This document shows positions 52,601 to 63,644 of a stretch of DNA of 64,000 nucleotides, one piece after another. Source of the stretch: Alviniconcha marisindica. Taxonomy: Eukaryota > Mollusca > Gastropoda > Provannidae. A program made the position numbers and the translations under genes. The first letter of the stretch is position 1. Every line of letters begins with the position of its first letter. The notes beneath the pieces are model-generated. The model searched no databases. It was not told where the DNA came from and saw only the letters and a list, made by a program, of their open reading frames with translations. The stretch is from assembly GCA_018857735.1 (NCBI GenBank), contig JABMCL010001379.1:400001-464000 (forward strand), given 5' to 3'.

Positions 52601-53895
52601 AACACCTGCAGGTTTTTGTTTTGTTCACTTTGCCACACAGAATGCACAGTGGCATGCAGGAACTTCTTTTGGTGCCCAAAATGCGTGGATCTTGCAATGC
52701 GCTGAATTCCAAAAATGTCAAGGAATCGCAGCACCTTTGATGCCAGTGAACCTGAAAAAAGAATGGCAGCCGACATCAACAGGTTCCCCACATGCATCTG
52801 TCATATCTTGGGCTGGCTTGACCAATGCCATGTATGCTCACAGCTCTTGCATGAACAGGTGACATCAACGGCACTGCCTGTTACTGCCATTTTCACCATG
52901 CACACTTCCTGGCAACCATGACATTCATGCAACAGTTCCTGCAGGCACGACTCAAACACAATGAACTTGCGTTCATTCTTGGGAGGGAGCACCTCCCCCA
53001 ATTCCATACTGGAGAAAAAAATCAGATTTACATTTAACTCCACAAAACAGATTCACATGATCTGCATTTGAATAAAAAACACCCCAAAACATATAAATTA
53101 CTTTATATCATTTTATAGAATGCTGCCATGAATGAGATTTTCAGGTCCATAGTTTGAGTGATGAAAGAGTCCTCCAAAAATTAAAAACAAAACTGACTGT
53201 GCCAGAGGCAGAGCTTCTCAGGCTGTGACTGTAAAATTCAGTAAAGATCCCAAAACTGAAATGAAAGCATATAAAGGAGCTGCTTTGGCCTAAAGGTAAG
53301 ACTAAATTTAAAGTTAAAGTCTAAGCAGAAATTATAAACATGTAAGTTGTAACTGTAAGTATAAAAGATCATGCAAACACAGATGCACTTCCAAAAAGTA
53401 TGTCAGGCTTTTTAGTTTTACCAGGAATGGCATCATGGTTACTATTGCACGGTTCACATCAAATAAAAAATAAAAAATAAATGACCAAACAAAATAATGC
53501 CACACTGACCTATAGGTATACATCATACACATCTGTCACAATTTTACCTCAAAAACTTGGTGAAAAAAGACAAATTAACAACATAGATTTTTTTGAAAAG
53601 AATATATATATTTACCTGCTATTGCTGAAAGTTGCAGAACTATCCCCTAGTTCTGATTGCCATATCTCATCCTCATTATCTATGAGTATGAGATCTTCTT
53701 CATCATCTGATATGTCTTCCTCCTCGTATTCCTCTTCTTCACCAGTTTCTGCCTCTTCTCTGCCTTCCATCTCCTGGCTGCACACTTCTTGAATGACTCT
53801 GTTGCCTCCCTCCAATGTAGTTACCGTAGTAGTGCTACCATCTTCTTCTTCTGTTCCGTCAGCACAAGACTGGCCATTGCCTACAGTCTGAGTGG
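49626..53895 (-). pseudogene. Kolobok-like transposase, decayed
   Basis: Visible minus-strand exons: 53895-53616 (acidic, EEEEYEEED), 53008-52464, 52104-51918, 51551-51307, 50664-50493, 50265-50124 and 49801-49626 (TAG stop). Motifs in order: ERKFIVFESCLQELL; paired cysteines CxxC, CSCKSC and W-W-SQP; GNLLMSAAILFSG; AGDGRSDSPGHSAKY; an expected TDRH-type block, here ITDLH; DTWHVAK; ITNHLHWCAAST; QTSSLEAFHS, a likely catalytic acid; LAALHYNEN; and a short C-terminal exon. Lesions: in-frame TGA at 52803-52801, a 4-nt duplication near 52485, a frame change at a run of six G (51542-51547), in-frame TAG at 51358-51356, and a 1-nt shift near 50147. Homopolymer changes could be sequencing errors; the two stops are not of that kind. 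Confidence 0.72.
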
Positions 53896-54085
53896 CTGAA
53901 AACAGAATATTTTAGAGGAAATAAAAGCCAAAACTCAACCACAATGCCACAATTAAAAAACAACTGGCAACTAGCAATGTCACATTTTGAACATCTCAAA
54001 TAAGACATTGTCATTGTACAAAGCATGACATTCAGATACATGAACTATAAAGAAAGACAAAACATGGCATTCTGACATCTAATAA

Positions 54086-54136
<51 letters not shown>

Positions 54137-54429
54137 CTATGAAGAAAGACAAACTGAAAAGTGAAATCCCCTGAGTCAGGCTGGATGCTGTAACACCTGT
54201 TATTGATTAGATCCTCTGAAAGGCTGGATGTTATAACACCTATTATATCCTCTGAAAGAGCAGGTAAGGTACATATACCCTCCAAAAAGCCTAATGTGGG
54301 GCCCAGGGGTATAGCTATCCCTTTACGCTCAGGAAATATACAACTACAACTTCAACCAGGTATAAAGCCACGACAAAAAAAAAAAAATTGCGCGGGAGCT
54401 CGTGCATTGTTATACCTGGGGTCGTCAGC

Positions 54430-56524
54430 GAATAGACCCCTTTCGTTTATCTCGCTGTCGCACAGCGACAACCAATCAGAGTCGGCTACAAAGTTCTACA
54501 ACTCCTTCAAAGCGGATGTAGGGGGGGAACGTGCTGATACTGACTTAGAGCGTACTGAGGTTTGACCGGGCTGAATCATTTTAGATGCCCACACACTTTG
54601 TAAAATTTCCAGTTAATTCAATCCGTTGACTGACAAAGAAGCTCCGGCACCTGGCTGGCCGTTGTTATTATTTAAAAAAAATCCGCCTTCGGGGTGAGCC
54701 GGTAGGGTGGGGTAGGGGGTGGGCGGGACATCAGTTTAGTGTACGCCAGCACAAATGATTTGAGTGCGCGCGATCCGCCTAGGTGTATGTGTGGGGGTTG
54801 GTGTGCGTGTGTGTACGTGTGTGTGGGCGCATGCACGGAAACCTGTGAACACGTGTGTGTGCGTCAGTGCGAGCGCGCGTGCAGGCGACTCAGTATGAGT
54901 GCGGGGTGTTTGTCAGTTTCTGTGTGCGTCAGTTTCACTTCGGTTTTGTATGTCTAAGTATGTGTATTGATGTATTATTATGCTATTGTTTTTGTGTGTG
55001 AGTATTTATGCATTCCATACTTTAATTAAATGACAAAGCTCTCTGAGTCGCTTAACTCGCACCCGGCCATTATTTATTTGCTGCAGCGGGCTATACGAGT
55101 CTTTTCAGTGACAGCCTGACACGGTGTTGTGGTTTCAGTGGTGGTGTGTCAGTTTACCATTAGGTTTGTCGGTAGTCCGCCGTTAGTCTCTTAATTTTGC
55201 CAGGTCAAGCTAAGTACTTCTTCAAGTTCATTATTCCATTTAAAGGAACAAGTACTTGACTGAAACCACAAAAACAAAACAAACAAAAAAAAACAACAAA
55301 ACAAGAACATATTAAATTTAAAAAAAGAGAAGAAAAACTTAGAAAGAAAGCAAAATGACCATGTATAAATGATTCAAAATTTAAGAGAGCGCAACAACAG
55401 ACAGACAATACTGATATCATAAACATTATTAGATAGAACTTGATAATATTGGTTCCAGAAATGCGCTGTAAAATAAACTACACGGTGTAGCTCACACATT
55501 CAAATATGATTAATAGGCTATATACGAGCCGGCGCAAGTATAATCACTGACCGTATTCTCATCCTGTTCGCCTTCACACCCGGCCACATCCATACACCAT
55601 GTCACCGCCTCCCACTGACACATCCACTAAGAACACATCCATACACACACCCTCTTATCATTCCCAGTCTGTCTGTCAGTCTCCGAGGCTCAGTCTCTCA
55701 TAGACTGACACACACACACACTAGTAACGCGCGGGCTCGCGCGCATACAGGCGCACGCACGTACACAAGTAACGGACCAAGCCGGGTAGCCTCATAATTT
55801 ATTCCTAAACTGAATAGGATGAAAATCGGCATGAAATTAGTGAAAGCTGTTACAGAGAGAGGAGATGACTGACTGACAGACAGAGAAAATTAGCCTAAAC
55901 GATTGTACATAATTATAGTAAAATTTAAGGTAAGAGATAAAAAATAAATAAAGGTTTCAACACGACCGCAACACACTCGCCTTCACATGCACACGACACT
56001 AGTGACACGTACTGCCGGCAAAACAGCCTAATCAATGTCAGTTAATGCCGCAGTTACTGACTCCCCCCGCCTCAGAGTCCCATTCTCTCGTTCTAACAAC
56101 AATGGTATATACTGTAGTAATTAAGTGCACAGCCGGTACACTTCAGTAAGATGGAGAAGAAAAAAGAAAAAAAGGGGGATTTTTTGGGGTAAAAAAACAA
56201 CTTCAGTCATTCTCAACAGACTGGGCCGGGGATCATTCTCGAGTCAGCGCCGCAGCGGAACACGATACTTTGCCTTTCTACTGAAACTAAATGACAGACG
56301 TTTCGCGGGATTCCTGGCTTTTATTCGACCAGTGGTGCAGTGGATTACACGGCAGTGATCTTTTGCGCCCATCTTGTAGCCGTGAAATGCGAGGTTTTCA
56401 CTACTACTAGTACTAGGGAAATACAGCTATGCGCTCGGCCAGCAAAGTGACCCAGCTGACGTGTTCCCCCCTACTTCCGGCAGATTTCACACGCCAGTCC
56501 ATTGCGCATGAAAGGGGTCTATTG
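54430..56524. mobile_element. possible element nested in the Kolobok-like transposon
   Basis: AATAGACCCCTTTC at about 54437 and its reverse complement at about 56511-56524 form an inverted pair. A second shared block, GTAGGGGGGAAC followed by CGT, lies inside both ends. The interior shows no recognisable gene, only GT-rich and A-rich tracts. No target-site duplication is evident. Confidence 0.4.
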
Positions 56525-56529
56525 TTACA

Positions 56530-56627
56530 GTTCGCGGCGACACAGTAGGCCGGCATGGTTAACTTTTTTGTCGACCACACGCATACCAGTTTACTGAAGA
56601 ATCTAAGATGGCGGCAACCGCACTGAC
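56530..56627 (-). pseudogene. THAP-like start of the transposase
   Basis: MPAYCVAANC on the minus strand (ATG near 56596) resembles the first C-x4-C half of a THAP zinc finger, which many Kolobok transposases carry at their N terminus. The downstream half (FxFP and C-x2-H) is not found directly after it. The frame runs into a segment beginning AATAGACCCC that also occurs, inverted, at 54.43 kb, so it may have been split by an insertion. Tentative. Confidence 0.4.
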
Positions 56628-56859
56628 TCCCCAGACTGACGTCATTTCCGGGAAAAGTCACGTGACTGATGGAGACCCGAGACTGTAGTCTCGGCCAGCC
56701 TACAGAAAATAAAATCGATTAAACATTAAAAAATAAAAATAAAAATAAATCATTAAATATGAAACTAGTGACTCATTTGTCAACCATTTCGATGGTCATT
56801 TTGCGTACTTAAAAACCTTGGACTTTTACTTTAACTTCCACAGAAACCATGAGGCTTAT

Positions 56860-57112
56860 TAGGTACGGGGTATGGAGGTGGGGGAAGAGGAAGATTATAT
56901 AGGCCTATCGCTACACTGTCACCACCAGAATGATTCCTGCATTAAGATGGGCAGCGATGAGAGCCATTTTAATGTTTCAGCCGGTAGGACTCATGGACAA
57001 AGTCACAAGACAGCGTCCACAAACCACAACCTCAGTTTCCGCTGAAGAGAAAGGAGAGCCGAAGCGGTATCGAGTCCTTCCGCTTACCAGCCTAACGCCT
57101 TGGGCGCTACAA
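56860..57112 (-). mobile_element. tRNA-derived SINE, second family
   Basis: Same family, box B region partly deleted. Lies just outside the right end of the Kolobok-like element. Confidence 0.6.
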
Positions 57113-57134
57113 AGGCTAGGTGGGTAGGCAGTGT

Positions 57135-57318
57135 TGCTTAATGTTCTCAGATGTCACTGACATCAACTGAGTTGACATATTAGGGACAAGCCGCTGAGAC
57201 CAATGCCGAAGCATGGTTCAATATAGCTTTACGTCCACGGACTCGGAAACCAGAAGGCTTGTCAGCGGGACAGCCCAGGACGGCCACCTCGACTCTCACA
57301 CAGCTCCTGAACTATGAG
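57135..57318 (+). repeat. dispersed repeat family R1
   Basis: Same unit with small insertions of ACTGACATC-type sequence. Confidence 0.7.
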
Positions 57319-57419
57319 GGGGCTAGGTTGCTTCCACAGTCTTATCAGTACCCGAACCTTTCGGATGGCGCTGACCGCCGCGTCGGTGGACAGCTGCGCG
57401 GAGTGGCGTAACTAAATGT

Positions 57420-58860
57420 GGCAGAGTTTGGAGGAACTGAGGTGCCGGAAAGCGATGCTCGGAGTGTGGGTCGAGCCCAGGCTCCAAGCCACTGGTTTAT
57501 CAGTGACATCCTTCCTTCAACCCGACTGCCGTATTTAGTTACGTCATAGGGCCCAGACTGAAAAATGTCACTGAGCTAACGAGCTGTTTTTGGCGGCGTT
57601 GGTGCTCAAACAGTAGCCAGTTGGTTACAAACAACTCCGGCAACTACTAGCACAAATAAAACCACACTGAATCGTTTGAATCGAGACGGAACTCTTTTTT
57701 TTTATAACCCAGGGTGGATGCCACACTCCGAGCACCGTTTTTCGGCACCTTCCTTCAAACCGGCTCTGCCAGATTTAGCTACGTCACTGAAGGGGCACTC
57801 TTTATCTCCGCGCATCTGTCCAGCAACGCGGCCAGCGCCCCGGGTCCAAAGGTTTGGGTCCTAACTTATATGACTGTAGAAGCAACCTAGCGCCCGAGCA
57901 CGCACGTAAACATGAGACGCATCCACCCCGGGTAAAAAAGAGAGTTCCGTCTCGAGTTCAAACGATTTTGGTTTTATTTGAGCTGGCGTAAGCAACATGG
58001 TCAGTTATAAAACAAACGTCTGGTATAATCTGAGTTGTTTGTAAAAAGTTACTACTGTTTGAGCACCAACAAAAAACTGCTCGTTAGCTGACAGTTTTCT
58101 GGACCCTATTGCGTAACTAAATACGGCAGTGGTTGAAGCCGGAAGGATGTCGTAAACCAGTGCTTGGAGTTTGGGTGGATGCGTCCCTTGTTTACTGACG
58201 TGGAGTTTGGATCGAGCCCACACTCCGAGCGGCACCTTCCTCCAAACTCTGCCAGATGCAGTTACGCCACTGAAGGGGTACTCTTTATCTCCGCGCAGCT
58301 GTCCAGCGACGCGGTCAGCGCTCTCCGAAAGGTTCGGGTACTAATATGACTGTAGAAGCAACCTAGCGCCATAGTTCAGGAGCTGTGTGAGAGTCGAGGT
58401 GGACGTCTTGGACTGTCCGTCCTAACGAGCCTTCTGGTTTCCGTGGACGTAAAGATTTATTGCACCGTGCTTCGGCATTGGTCACAACTTGTCCCTAATA
58501 TGTCAACTGACATCCGGCTGAGGACATCTAGTAAAGCATCACTTCATCAACCTAGCGCCAAAGCACGCATGTAAACATGTGACGCATCCACCCCAGCTGA
58601 AAGAAAGAGTTCCATCTCGATTCAAACGATTGTGGTTTTATTTGTGCTGGAGTAAACTTTGTTGGCGGCTATAAATGACTGACACGCCTTGTTTTATTTG
58701 AGTTGTTTGCAACAAACTTACTACTGTTTAAGCACCAACGAAAAACTGCTCGTTAGCCGACAGTTTTCTGGACCCCGGCTATGGCGTAACTAAATACGGC
58801 AGTGGCCGTTGAAGGAAGGATGTCGTAAACCAGTGCTTGGAGTTTGGGTCGAGCCTTCTT
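57420..58860. repeat. cluster of family R3 copies, both orientations
   Basis: Three rearranged copies: plus at 57.42-57.72 kb, minus at 57.90-58.19 and 58.57-58.86 kb. They are interrupted by an R1 copy. Shared blocks are the CTGCTCGTTAGC, GTAACTAAATACGGCAGTGG and TGGAGTTTGGGTCGAGC segments. No gene. Confidence 0.7.
58372..58560 (-). repeat. dispersed repeat family R1
   Basis: Reversed copy, AGGAGCTGTGTGAGAGTCGA through AAGCATCACTTCATCA. Confidence 0.72.
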
Positions 58861-58935
58861 TCTTTCGTCCTTCTCCCTCCCCCTTCCCCGTCCCTAATAA
58901 GCAACCTCGCTTCTGTGGACGTAAAGCAACATGGT

Positions 58936-59118
58936 CAGATGATGATGATGAAGTGATGCTTAATGTCCTCAGATGTCAGTTGACATATTAGGGACAAGTT
59001 GTGACCAATGCCGAAGCATGGTTCAATAATTCTTTACGTCCACGGAAACCAGAAGGCTCGTTAGGACGGACAGCTCAGGACGGCCACCTCGACTCTCACA
59101 CAGCTCCTGAACTATGAC
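58936..59118 (+). repeat. dispersed repeat family R1
   Basis: Best-preserved copy, from GATGATGATGAAGTGATGCT to CACACAGCTCCTGAACTATG. Confidence 0.78.
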
Positions 59119-59254
59119 AACATGGTCAAGCGATATGCCGGTATATCAGTAATCTCCACCTCCCCCCACCACCATACCCCCGGCCTTCTCCCCGTTCCTA
59201 ATAAGCCTTACGGTTTCTGTGAACATTAAGCCATGGACCAGTATAGGTCCTGCA

Positions 59255-59660
59255 TTAAGCACCACGTGGCACGTTTACTTACTTACAGTGTACGCGTGTT
59301 GAGTCCAGGAAACGAATATCGGCACTGTGCCGTGCAAATAGCCAATTATGTACGACCACGATAACTTAGCGAAAGACATAATGACCTAATTCTTCAAAAC
59401 GTGAGAGCTCGGCACGTGTTGGATGGTCAGTAGAGTAAAAGTACTTTCAAGGCGAGGTCATCCGAGAAATCTGTCACGACACACTGTCCGTACATCACAA
59501 TGAAAGGTTGCTGTTGTTTTCAAACAACTTTATTCATAATTTGAAGGCCCTTGTGAGAGTTAAAGCGAAGGATATAAGCTGTCAGTCAATGAATGACTTG
59601 TGTCGGTGTAACAGAAAACAAGCAGACGAAAATATAGAACTTGCGCATGCGCACTTTAAG
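59255..59660. promoter_or_regulatory. candidate control region of the second tim copy
   Basis: A CACGTG at 59263 is followed after 1 bp by CACGTT (59270), with another CACGTG at 59413. A TGCGCATGCGCA palindrome, the NRF1-type motif often seen near start sites, lies near 59641. These sit 1.0-1.4 kb upstream of the plus-strand tim exon. No TATA box is evident. Confidence 0.35.
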
Positions 59661-60656
59661 CAAACCTGCTGTCCAGACGAATGTCCGAGGGCTGTGGGCA
59701 TAACATAGATGGAAGCATTTTGTTGTGTTTGTGGTTGAAAAGCACAGGATCGAAACGGCAGAAGCAAATACAGTTGGCTGTGGTAATATGGTACATATCA
59801 ACAAGGTCTAGGTTTGGTTCTGAGGTTGCGTATTCACTTGATACTCGTGTAAGTAGTTAACCGATTTTTCACAAAATTCGTAGTGACCGTGAACCCGAGA
59901 TCCAGATAATGTATGCTCGCATTACATTTTCTACTAGTTCGGATGAAAGTAACGTGAGATGCACCAAGACATAAACGTGTTCTCCCTTTTACAGATTACA
60001 TGTTACAGAGACGGGGACATGTTAACCAACCTTTTATAATTTATACTAAAAATTAATACAATAATAGACGCTTTGAAACACCCTGTCACAGTCAGTCAGT
60101 GCCTGCCTTTAACTAAGTACAACCGCACTAAGGTAAATTCAGGTGGTCAGTGAAAATGAAATGTGGCAAAGTGCCAAAGACATACATCGTCTTTTGTAAC
60201 TTTTGATAATTGTGATAAACCGTTCTTAATAGGCCTTATGGTTTCTGTGGACGTTAAGCACCAAGTTTACTGTGATAAAAATTAGAATTATATATGTAAT
60301 GAGTACTGTTAGGTAATGTATAATTTCCCCCCTTTATTTTCAGGTTACACGAAGTATCGGTTTAACTGTTCAAAAGAAGTGCATCGGAAACCTCTGGCAG
60401 TCGGTCCTGGCCAGTGACACTTGCAGCGGCACTTTAAACACTGTTCCAGCGAACAAGCTTTAAACAACTTTACAAGTAGTTTTTCTCATTCATCCAGAGC
60501 TTGCCAACATGATTGTTCATGAATCGTAATGATGCAGTACTCACATAGAGTGCTTCATGTATTCTGAAATAATTCTCTGAAAACAAGTGAGCTGCACTTT
60601 GAACGCATTGACTTCAAGCTGAAAGTAACTCTGAAGTAACTTACCAAATATTGAGG

Positions 60657-60750
60657 ATGGAGTGGAACTTGATGGAACCGGACAGCTTTGGGGCCAGCGG
60701 CCTTGGCTGCTTTGTGGAAGACGTCTACATACCTGCAGATGACTGTGAAG
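60657..60750 (+). CDS. tim: first exon of a second timeless paralog
   Basis: ATG at 60657 opens MEWNLMEP, continues through GLGCFVEDVYIPADDC, and meets a GTGAAG donor after 60750. The exon is 94 nt and ends in phase 1, as in the minus-strand tim exon 1. Of 31 residues 20 are identical, while roughly a quarter of the nucleotides differ. GLGC fits fly TIM (SLGC) better than GLVC does in the other copy. No later tim exon appears between 60751 and 64000; exon 2 would have to lie beyond the window. It is intact as far as visible. It could be an isolated duplicated exon rather than a full gene. Confidence 0.8.
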
Positions 60751-62435
60751 GTGAAGAAGTGTTTTTCTTTCTTTTGGTCTTTTGACTAGAGGGGTGGGAT
60801 GGGGCATGAAAATGCTGTTAAAAGAAAATAAATTTGAAGGTGAAAGAGCAAGAAGTTAATAATAATATACTTTAAAAAAAAATATCAGCATTATTTCTAT
60901 TCTAGTCTCTGCTGCCAGTGCTGCTGATACATTAGAATCTATAGATTAGAAATTAAGAAAGAATTGTATGAAGGATGTGATACTTTTCTGTGGATCAATC
61001 GACTCAAGGCTGCTGTGTATTATACTTGATAAATAAAGCTCTGTGCTTACTGTGATTTGCTGAGCAATATATTATAGTGCTAGTTTATTAAGAGTTGCAA
61101 TAGCAAAAATAGAGTTAATTTGTGCTAGAAAAATGTCACACAAACACAACAACCAAGACCTGAATTGCCTACAGTAACTCATGTATGGCATGCATGTAAA
61201 TACAAGGTACATAAACTCTACCAGAGGTACATCCCTGTCATTGTCAGGCTGTGTACCTCTGGTGGGGTACATTGCATGTACCTCTAGTGAAGTTTATGTA
61301 CCTTGTATACTTGCATGCCATGTGAGAGTTACTGTAGATTTAACTGAGATTTTGGTTATGTTTGTGTAATAGTAATACCTTTCAAGCAATGTACCTCTGG
61401 TGGAGTTTATGTACCTTGTAAATACTCATATGACAAGTCAAACTGTACTAGTTTATTTCTTTCAAAGGAAAATGGGCATGCAACACATGAATAACAAACA
61501 AATAAACAAATATATAATCTACCTTGGTACAATGGTAGTACATGATTTGTATAAAAGTTTCACAGTCTAAGAGCATACAATAGCATACTATTTACTAATA
61601 CCATCTATAGGCATTATTTAAATAAAAATATAGAATATATATTACTTATGGATTTTATATATTATAATTTATATAAATTTATGGGTCATTCTCCTGAAAA
61701 CTGGTCAAAACTGTGACACAGAAGGTGAAAATTCAAACTGGGATTTTTTTAAATGCTATTATTTGGAAATGAAAGCTTGGCCTCTCTTGTGCACATAAAT
61801 ATAAGATATAAATTGACAGGGTGACACTGACAGGAACTTGGTTACTTGTGCATTATGTTAGGTCATAGGTCAGTGTCTGGCATGTTACAAAAGACACCAG
61901 AAATGCATGAACAGAGTCGGCTCAGTGGACAGTTGACTCTTGGCTTTTTTAAATTATTATACAGTATTTCTTATTAATGAAGGACTAGATCTGTCACTTA
62001 AATCTTTTTAAGTTTTTTATTTTTTTATTAACTTTCTTGCCTCTTTAACAATTTTGCTTTAAAATGTCTTTTTCGAAGTACAGACATGCATGAAATAGAT
62101 CACATATATATATTTCTTTTCCTTAGTTTTCTTTTGCAAAGTAATTTGGAGGGGGAGGGGGGATGTGTTGCACTAACTTGTTCTGAAACCTTATGTATTA
62201 TAATGTCAGAGGGATATTTGTTTTTGCTGCTTTCTAAAGTTAATAACCAGTCGCACTTAATTAGTAATCTGTCTCACATGTATGTGACAGCATCACAAGG
62301 ACAAAAGGATGTAATAATCACACACTTCAACCACTGACCAAAAAACTTAATAAACAAGTATATTCATTACAAAAGCAATGACAATGTTCTGTCTGCATTT
62401 ATTTGATCAATTGGAACCGGTACTGACCCCTGCTT
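60751..62435 (+). other. presumed first intron of the second tim copy
   Basis: No tim exon 2 equivalent (EDPKLRNGRRK-like) is visible. Holds the R4 palindrome and AT-rich DNA. Confidence 0.5.
61160..61440. repeat. dispersed repeat family R4, palindromic copy
   Basis: GGCATGCATGTAAATACAAG, GTACATAAACTC and AGAGGTACAT, followed by the same blocks inverted, with a partial third copy at 61.39 kb. Single copies lie at 63356-63450 and, diverged, 39890-39970 (TACGGTAACTCTCAC, GCATGCGTGTAAATAC). Confidence 0.75.
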
Positions 62436-62439
62436 TAGA

Positions 62440-63120
62440 TATTGGGATGGCCAAGAGTGGCAGCAATCTAGTCCACAGTCACCCAAGCCATATTCTCTGT
62501 CTCACTCCCTGTGTGAAAGCAGTACAATCTTTTCACAGTGTCTTACCCTGTCTTGTGATGATGTACCATCAAACTAATTTGGATTGGAACAGTTTCAGTA
62601 TTTCTGAAGATCTTGTAGAAACAATTGTGACTTTGACCTTGAACGTATAGCAAAATGGTATTTCTGCATGATACTCTGGCTGATGATGATGCATCACCAT
62701 GCAAAGTTTGATCAATCAGAGATATTGTCCAGGCAAACATTCACTGAAGTTCAGAACCTTCACTATGACCTTGTCCTTGAATACAGCAAAGCAACCTTTT
62801 CACAAGACATTCCAGCTTATGAACATGCACTGTCAAACTAAGTTGGTCACCAAAAAATCTGCAGTTCAGAACATATAATAGAAATAGTCATGATTTCATT
62901 GTATGAACCCAAACAAAGTTACTGTGACCTTGACCTTGAAGACAGCAACCCATGTTTTGCACATGACACTCTGGCTTATATTTATAATGATGTATCACTG
63001 TACTGGGTTTGGTTACAAAAGGTTCAGCTATCCAGACTAACATTAATTGAAATGTTTAAGTTTAACCTTTGCTGTGACATTGACCTTGAACACAGTGATC
63101 CTATATGGGTCAGTTTTTTT
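62440..63120 (+). repeat. decayed ~180-bp tandem repeat with TGACCTTGACCTTGA
   Basis: About four diverged monomers, each with a TGACCTTGACCTTGAA-like core, GACACTCTGGCT, GATGATGTATCAC and GGTTACAAAAGGTTCAG. A single related monomer is at 23045-23180 in tim intron 13. Confidence 0.65.
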
Positions 63121-63604
63121 GCATGCCTGTAAATAAAACCTGCAAAGCATCAGTCTGACCACCCCCTCCACCCCACCACCATGGCTGTGTCCTCCAAATG
63201 ACCTGCTGCTGTCCCCTAGGTGAGATCTCTCCACTCCAGTGAGCATCTGACATCAGTGGTTTTGTCCCAGTCACTCCACTAGATCTAACTAGACCTACTG
63301 ATCTTGAAGAATAAACAAACAAGGGAGTTAATTAGCGCTCAAAATATGCAACTCAGGTACAACAACAAAGACCTCAGTTGCCTACGGTAACTCTCACTTG
63401 GCATGCGTGTAAATACAGGGCACATAAATGCCACCCGAGGTACATCACCTGACCTTGATTAGGTTGTGCCAAGCCCCTTTCACCCAGCCAGCAGTTAACT
63501 TCAAGAAAATGGTAACAGCAACAGTTTTTGTAACCGCAACAGTTTTTATTTTTGCTGGTAGGCCTACAGCAAAGACATACATTCTGATTGGTGTGTGTGT
63601 GTGT

Positions 63605-63644
<40 letters not shown>

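Larger units (their letters stand above)
46578..56834. mobile_element. Kolobok-like DNA transposon with a P2X7-type cargo gene
   Basis: TTAA stands at 46578-46581 and at 56831-56834. Immediately inside are terminal inverted repeats: left AGGACAAGTCCAAGGTT, right (reversed) AGTAAAAGTCCAAGGTT, 14 of 17 bases identical. TTAA duplications, a THAP-type N terminus and a DDE-type transposase with GDGR-DSPG-A are known for the Kolobok superfamily. piggyBac also uses TTAA, but the protein does not resemble piggyBac. Two convergent genes lie inside, with stops about 285 bp apart: the plus-strand ballast-domain gene (46779-49341) and the minus-strand transposase (about 49626-56630). Introns hold microsatellites, and a further element may be nested at 54.43-56.52 kb. 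Both genes are broken, so this copy is probably not autonomous. Confidence 0.7.

Noticed and set aside
59508..59708. 66-codon cysteine-rich frame upstream of the second tim exon
   Set aside because: No recognised domain, no splice support, and it overlaps the candidate promoter region.
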